Below, in pieces: positions 13,351 to 17,048 of a DNA stretch of 17,048 bases (position 1 is its first letter; every line of letters starts with the position of its first letter). This DNA is from IGN2 sp964639955. GTDB taxonomy: Bacteria > Bacteroidota > Ignavibacteria > Ignavibacteriales > Ignavibacteriaceae. The notes beneath the pieces were generated by a model. It was not told where the DNA came from, made no database searches, and saw nothing but the letters and a program-made list of their open reading frames with translations. Position numbers and translations under genes: made by a program. The DNA lies in NCBI GenBank assembly GCA_964639955.1, contig CAZXGJ010000068.1, positions 1 to 17,048 on the forward strand, written 5' to 3'.

Positions 13351-16029
13351 TTAGGATTTATGAACAGATATTAGTTCTTTGAAATTTTTTGCTTCATATT
13401 TCTCATATCCTTCTTCTTTAACGTATAGCCAATTATATTTTGTTCTGCTACCCAATTTATTGATGTCTTCACACCATTGTGATAAGCGTTTTATTTTTAA
13501 CAGGTCTTCTAAATCTTCTCTACCTTTTGTCTCAACTATATAAATCTCATCTTCTTTATACTTGATAATATAATCGGGATAGTAATTTGATGGGCTGCCA
13601 TCTGAGGTGATGTAATCAATTTTGAAATGAACCGCATAATAATTTTTTATGTATGAAATAATGTCGTCGCATTCATCAAGAAACGAAGCAAACTTTAACT
13701 CAAAATTACTGTCTCCTACAATTCGGTTAAAAATACTTTTCTTGGGAGTTATATATTTCTGATCTTTAACCACAAATGGTCTTACCTGACTGATTTTTAT
13801 ATAGTCCTTTATTTCAGCTTCGCCTTTATCAACAACCGTTAATTCATTTATCCTCTTTTTAAATGTTTCAACGATTGTTTTGTTTGCTTCAAGTTCAGAT
13901 AGATTCCTTATCGTATTCGGATCATTTAAATCAACCGCGCTGGTAAATAAATAGTTTTGAATGAAATCTTTAACCTTTCCAAAAAGAATATCAAAACTTC
14001 CGACTAAACGTAAATCATGCATGATAATCTGTGTGAAAAAGCCAATTATTGATTGATAATTAACTGAATGTGCAGAATCAAGCACGGTTGTGTGCGAAAT
14101 TTTATCATTGGTTATATCCTTGAATACGATTTCCCTTAATTCTTCGTAATTGTAAACGAATGGAGATATTTTCTTGTGATTAAATTTTGAAACATCAAGT
14201 TGTGATAAATTCTTATAATCTCTATGAATTCTTGGAGAGAGTATCGGAATTTCAATATCCAGATTAGAGCTGTTTTTCTTTTTATTTTCAGAATCAATTT
14301 CAATTATGAGAGGAGATTTCGGAGGAGTTCCTGAACCCATTGCTTTTCTTTCAAGTTCGACACCTTCACTCTTAATTGATTCAACGAAGTCCATAAAAGC
14401 ATCTGTTCCAACAACCGAAACTTCTTCGTATTCAAGTTCATCATTAGAATACATTCGCCTTAAACCACGTCCCAAAGTTTGTTCGGGAAGAATATTGCTT
14501 GGAGAAGTGTAAGCACGTAAACCAACAATAGTTGTAACATTTCTAACATCCCAACCTTCTTTTAACATAAGAACAGAGATTATTGCATTGTTTCTATTTA
14601 TTACTTTATCAATTGTATTTGCTTCATCACGCAGTTTTTTAAGTTCTTCCTGACTTTTCCCGGAAGAAGCTTCTGATATCTCACCATTATTTTTTGTATG
14701 AATGACTAAAGTATTGTCTTTAAACTCAGGATATTTTCCTTGCAGGTATTCTGCAACATCATCACAATTCTTTGTATCATCCGTCATTACAAATAAAACA
14801 GCTTTCTTTCCTGCTTTAATATGTTCATCATAAACTTTTTTCCATTCAAGATATCCAAGATGAAGAAAGTCCTCATATTTTTCTGAGAATATTGAACTTT
14901 GCTTTTCCATTAATTTTGAACGGCTTGCTGCATCAGGAAGAACAGGATGCTTAACTATATTCTGATGAATTGCCTCAACAAGAGGATAATCTGAAATCGT
15001 TTGTACGAATATAGCGCCATTATTATGGCGTGGCGTTGCGGTTGCGTCAACCTGCAAAGAAATTTCTGAACCTTTCATCTTAAGACGATTATTTATATCC
15101 TGGATTGATTTAAACCATGCTAACGAAGGATCGTGTATATGATGAGCTTCATCATTCAAAACAACAATCTCATCAAGGTCACGTACAATATCACCAAGAT
15201 CAATCTTGGAATCGGTTGTTGCACCTGTTGGTTTACTGCCAAGGAAATAATCGGAAGTATCTTCATCATCAAATGAAGGTTCCCTGTAATTATTTTCGAA
15301 AACACGATGAATATTTGAAATAAAAAGGTTACCTGTTTTCCTTACAATTCCAATCTCATCCTGTATATGGACAGTAAGCTGAAAATCATCCTGCCAGTTT
15401 TGTCCTTCATATCCGTTCTCAGGCAGGATTGGATCGTCGTAAAATATTTTTAGTCCGTCAAAATCTCTTCTGATTCTGTCAAGCACAATTATGTTTGGAG
15501 TTATTAAAAGAAAGTTGCGTGCTAATGTTGAATCTTCTTCATAACGCTTATGGAAATATGACCAGGCAAGAATAAGACTGAGAACTTTTGTTTTACCGCT
15601 GCCGGTTGCCATTTTAATTACAAACCTTTTCCAATCCTCATCAAACATATTTGTTGATACTGCACCGGAACTATCGAACCTTAACAAATCATATTTATCT
15701 TTTACTTTAGCTATTTCATAGAGATAAATAATTGTTTCAACAGCTTCACGCTGAGCAAAGTAATATTGGAAATTGGTAAATGAACCATCAGCATTTGGGA
15801 TAGGATGTTCAGTTTGAAACCACCATTTGAGTAAAGCCAGACTTGTTTGGGAAGCCTCTGTGTAATTTGAATCTCTCCACTCCTTTACTTTAGTACGAAG
15901 TTTAGCAACAAGAGGGGGGAGAAGCTTATCATAAGTTTTTTCTCTTAAATCTTCATCAGCAGGAAACCAGCGTATTGATGGGTCTAAAATTTCATAAGGT
16001 GATTTTGGAAATTTTGGATGTAAAGCCAT
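13351..16029 (-). CDS. Type III-like restriction enzyme (helicase-nuclease, Res subunit family)
   Basis: The 892-residue protein combines a superfamily 2 helicase and a nuclease. Helicase landmarks: motif I MATGSGKTK (140-148), motif II DEAH (293-296), motif III DATATP (328-333), EGWDVRNV (491-498, typical of type III Res) and motif VI QTLGRGLRR (517-525). The C-terminus has a PD-(D/E)XK nuclease core: PD at 818-819 and ETK at 833-835 in YIVETKGRED. The N-terminus (ALHPKFPKSPYEILDPSIRW) and length resemble the NCBI family 'BPTD_3080 family restriction endonuclease', recalled and not checked. Such enzymes pair with a Mod methyltransferase, which is not visible in the 17 kb; it may lie just beyond the right edge. 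Shine-Dalgarno-like AAGGAT (16042-16047) precedes the ATG. All helicase and nuclease residues looked for are present, so the enzyme is probably active. Confidence 0.9.
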   Translation of the reverse strand: MALHPKFPKSPYEILDPSIRWFPADEDLREKTYDKLLPPLVAKLRTKVKEWRDSNYTEASQTSLALLKWWFQTEHPIPNADGSFTNFQYYFAQREAVETIIYLYEIAKVKDKYDLLRFDSSGAVSTNMFDEDWKRFVIKMATGSGKTKVLSLILAWSYFHKRYEEDSTLARNFLLITPNIIVLDRIRRDFDGLKIFYDDPILPENGYEGQNWQDDFQLTVHIQDEIGIVRKTGNLFISNIHRVFENNYREPSFDDEDTSDYFLGSKPTGATTDSKIDLGDIVRDLDEIVVLNDEAHHIHDPSLAWFKSIQDINNRLKMKGSEISLQVDATATPRHNNGAIFVQTISDYPLVEAIHQNIVKHPVLPDAASRSKLMEKQSSIFSEKYEDFLHLGYLEWKKVYDEHIKAGKKAVLFVMTDDTKNCDDVAEYLQGKYPEFKDNTLVIHTKNNGEISEASSGKSQEELKKLRDEANTIDKVINRNNAIISVLMLKEGWDVRNVTTIVGLRAYTSPSNILPEQTLGRGLRRMYSNDELEYEEVSVVGTDAFMDFVESIKSEGVELERKAMGSGTPPKSPLIIEIDSENKKKNSSNLDIEIPILSPRIHRDYKNLSQLDVSKFNHKKISPFVYNYEELREIVFKDITNDKISHTTVLDSAHSVNYQSIIGFFTQIIMHDLRLVGSFDILFGKVKDFIQNYLFTSAVDLNDPNTIRNLSELEANKTIVETFKKRINELTVVDKGEAEIKDYIKISQVRPFVVKDQKYITPKKSIFNRIVGDSNFELKFASFLDECDDIISYIKNYYAVHFKIDYITSDGSPSNYYPDYIIKYKEDEIYIVETKGREDLEDLLKIKRLSQWCEDINKLGSRTKYNWLYVKEEGYEKYEAKNFKELISVHKS

Positions 16030-16080
16030 ATTATAAATATTATCCTTGTAATAAAGACTATAATGATTATATTTGTAACA

Positions 16081-16179
16081 GCGATTCCAAAAGTTGTCTT
16101 GTTACCATAACTCGCCCTAACTGGCGGAGGTTGTCAGTATTGACACGGGTTCAAGAGAATTTTTGGAATTCGCTTTTTT
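16081..16179 (+). ncRNA. Candidate structured RNA / inverted-repeat element between the DUF3800 and Res genes
   Basis: An outer stem joins GCGATTCCAAAA (16081-16092) to TTTTGGAATTCGC (16161-16173), twelve pairs with one bulge. Inside are CGCC/GGCG (16113-16116 with 16123-16126) and a perfect TGTCA-GTAT-TGACA hairpin (16132-16145). On the plus strand six T residues follow directly (16174-16179), as in an intrinsic terminator; on the minus strand there is no T tract. It could be a small plus-strand RNA, a processing structure in the DUF3800-Res transcript, or a remnant mobile element. No promoter or target duplication was found. Confidence 0.35.
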
Positions 16180-16192
16180 AAACTAGTATAAC

Positions 16193-16984
16193 TCATAACT
16201 CAAACTTAGTACACTTATCCAAACTAAATGGATATGTTTGTGAATAATAGTTTGTCCTCTTTGAACCTGCTTTTGAATAGTTATCCTTATCATATAAATC
16301 TATTATCAGATTGTATTTAGAAATTAGCGCTTCGTAAAATCTGCTTTCAGTTGTTCGAATATATCTTTGCAATGACCATAGTAAATAATCAATAATGCTT
16401 AACTCAGGATATTCACTGCTAAGAACGACATCACATTTATAATTTATTTGAACAGGATTTTTTCTTCGTTTATTATCTCTCTCAATTGCATTCCTAACAG
16501 ATTCTTCAAAATAATTCATTTTAGTTTTCTGTCGTTTTGCAAGGAATAATTGATAAACAACATTTTCTTCCCTCAATCGATCTTTTAACAATTGATAAAG
16601 AAGATCATAATAAAACTCTGTTGGGCTTTTGTGATGTTTAAGGGTGAAACGACCTAAATTTTTGCGACCAATTACAATAAAACATCTAAATCCTTCAAGA
16701 TTACGAATATGATCAACAAATCTGGTTCTTATATCAGGATGATCCTCAATTGCATGCAAATACCAGCCGGGCTTAATGGAGTGTAGATTTTTAAAAAGAG
16801 GGTCTTCCTCTAAGGATTTTTGAAATTTTCGAACAGATTTACTAAGTGCTCTTCTACTTTCAGTTTCAATCATACCAATTAGTAACAATGGCTGATAACC
16901 AACTTGACCGACTAATAATTTACCTCCACTACCATAAAAATTTGGATCACCACTTTCATCGATAAAAAGATATTTTTTTTTAAT
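16193..16984 (-). CDS. DUF3800 protein with no ordinary start codon
   Basis: The open frame continues upstream of the first usable TTG (16888) and encodes KKKYLFIDESGDPNFYGSGG, the diagnostic N-terminus of DUF3800, with the conserved DESGD at 16958-16960 and below. A later SIIDYLLWSLQ segment (Asp about residue 199) matches the family's second conserved acidic region. DUF3800 is thought to have an RNase H-like fold with acidic active-site residues; its role is unsettled and it is common in defence and mobile islands. No ATG, GTG or TTG lies between the in-frame stop at 17024-17026 and DESGD. The best candidate is ATT at 16984-16982, which would give I/M-KKKYLFIDESGD; coordinates here use it. 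A nine-A run (16981-16973) at this point could instead hide a frameshift or sequencing error. It lies 163 bases upstream of the Res gene, same strand. Confidence 0.72.
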   Translation of the reverse strand: MKKKYLFIDESGDPNFYGSGGKLLVGQVGYQPLLLIGMIETESRRALSKSVRKFQKSLEEDPLFKNLHSIKPGWYLHAIEDHPDIRTRFVDHIRNLEGFRCFIVIGRKNLGRFTLKHHKSPTEFYYDLLYQLLKDRLREENVVYQLFLAKRQKTKMNYFEESVRNAIERDNKRRKNPVQINYKCDVVLSSEYPELSIIDYLLWSLQRYIRTTESRFYEALISKYNLIIDLYDKDNYSKAGSKRTNYYSQTYPFSLDKCTKFEL

Positions 16985-17008
16985 TTGATCAGGCTGTAAT
17001 GCTTCAGA

Positions 17009-17025
17009 AGGAAATGGAATTTCCT
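17009..17025. repeat. Short perfect inverted repeat upstream of the DUF3800 gene
   Basis: AGGAAAT (17009-17015 on the plus strand) and ATTTCCT (17019-17025) are perfect inverse copies around GGA. It overlaps the in-frame TAG (17024-17026) that precedes the DUF3800 reading frame. It could be a repressor operator or a hairpin; no T tract follows, so it is not a terminator. Confidence 0.35.
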
Positions 17026-17048
17026 AAATTTGTTTAATGTAAAAACAG

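Noticed and set aside
16042..16080. TATAAT-like sequences before the Res gene as a housekeeping promoter
   Set aside because: Several AT-rich matches exist but none has a -35 at proper spacing, so calling one would be arbitrary.

Overview
The window looks like chromosomal DNA from the Ignavibacteria / Bacteroidota-Chlorobi group. The clearest sign is the C-terminal tail of the multiheme cytochrome at 4171-5574, which has the 'NYPNPFNPTT...GVYFYQI' form of a type IX secretion (T9SS) sorting domain. A DUF5916 outer-membrane protein, an ECF sigma / anti-sigma / DUF4097 operon and AT-rich spacers fit the same group. This assignment is inferred from protein style; no database search was run.

Layout. 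1-1223 (-) is the N-terminal part of a two-helix sensor histidine kinase cut by the window edge. 1476-1676 (+) is a tiny DUF2905 membrane protein. 1793-3004 (-) is a trans-sulfuration-family PLP enzyme, divergent from rpiA (3083-3778, +). 3800-3913 (-) is an overlooked 37-residue single-helix membrane protein with a strong Shine-Dalgarno sequence; its intrinsic terminator lies inside the 3' end of rpiA.

4112-7566 (-) reads as one regulatory module. A sigma54 activator with a cysteine-cluster PAS domain is followed by inverted GAAAC/GTTTC repeats, then a well-formed -24/-12 promoter. Next come a small TPR-like protein and a T9SS-targeted octaheme cytochrome c, closed by an intrinsic terminator. 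The simplest reading is that the activator switches on export of an extracellular electron-transfer protein. This is the most interesting system in the window.

7616-7688 (-) is tRNA-Arg(CCU). 7796-10447 (-) is a DUF5916 outer-membrane barrel protein. 10579-13278 (-) is an operon of ECF sigma factor, zinc-finger anti-sigma factor with a HEAT-like C-terminus, and an 18-residue-repeat DUF4097 protein; a candidate ECF-type promoter lies just upstream.

13351 to the right edge (-) looks like a restriction/defence locus: a type III-like helicase-nuclease (Res) preceded by a DUF3800 protein that has no ordinary start codon. No methyltransferase is visible, but the window ends just upstream. Between these two genes is an intergenic inverted-repeat structure ending in a T tract on the plus strand.
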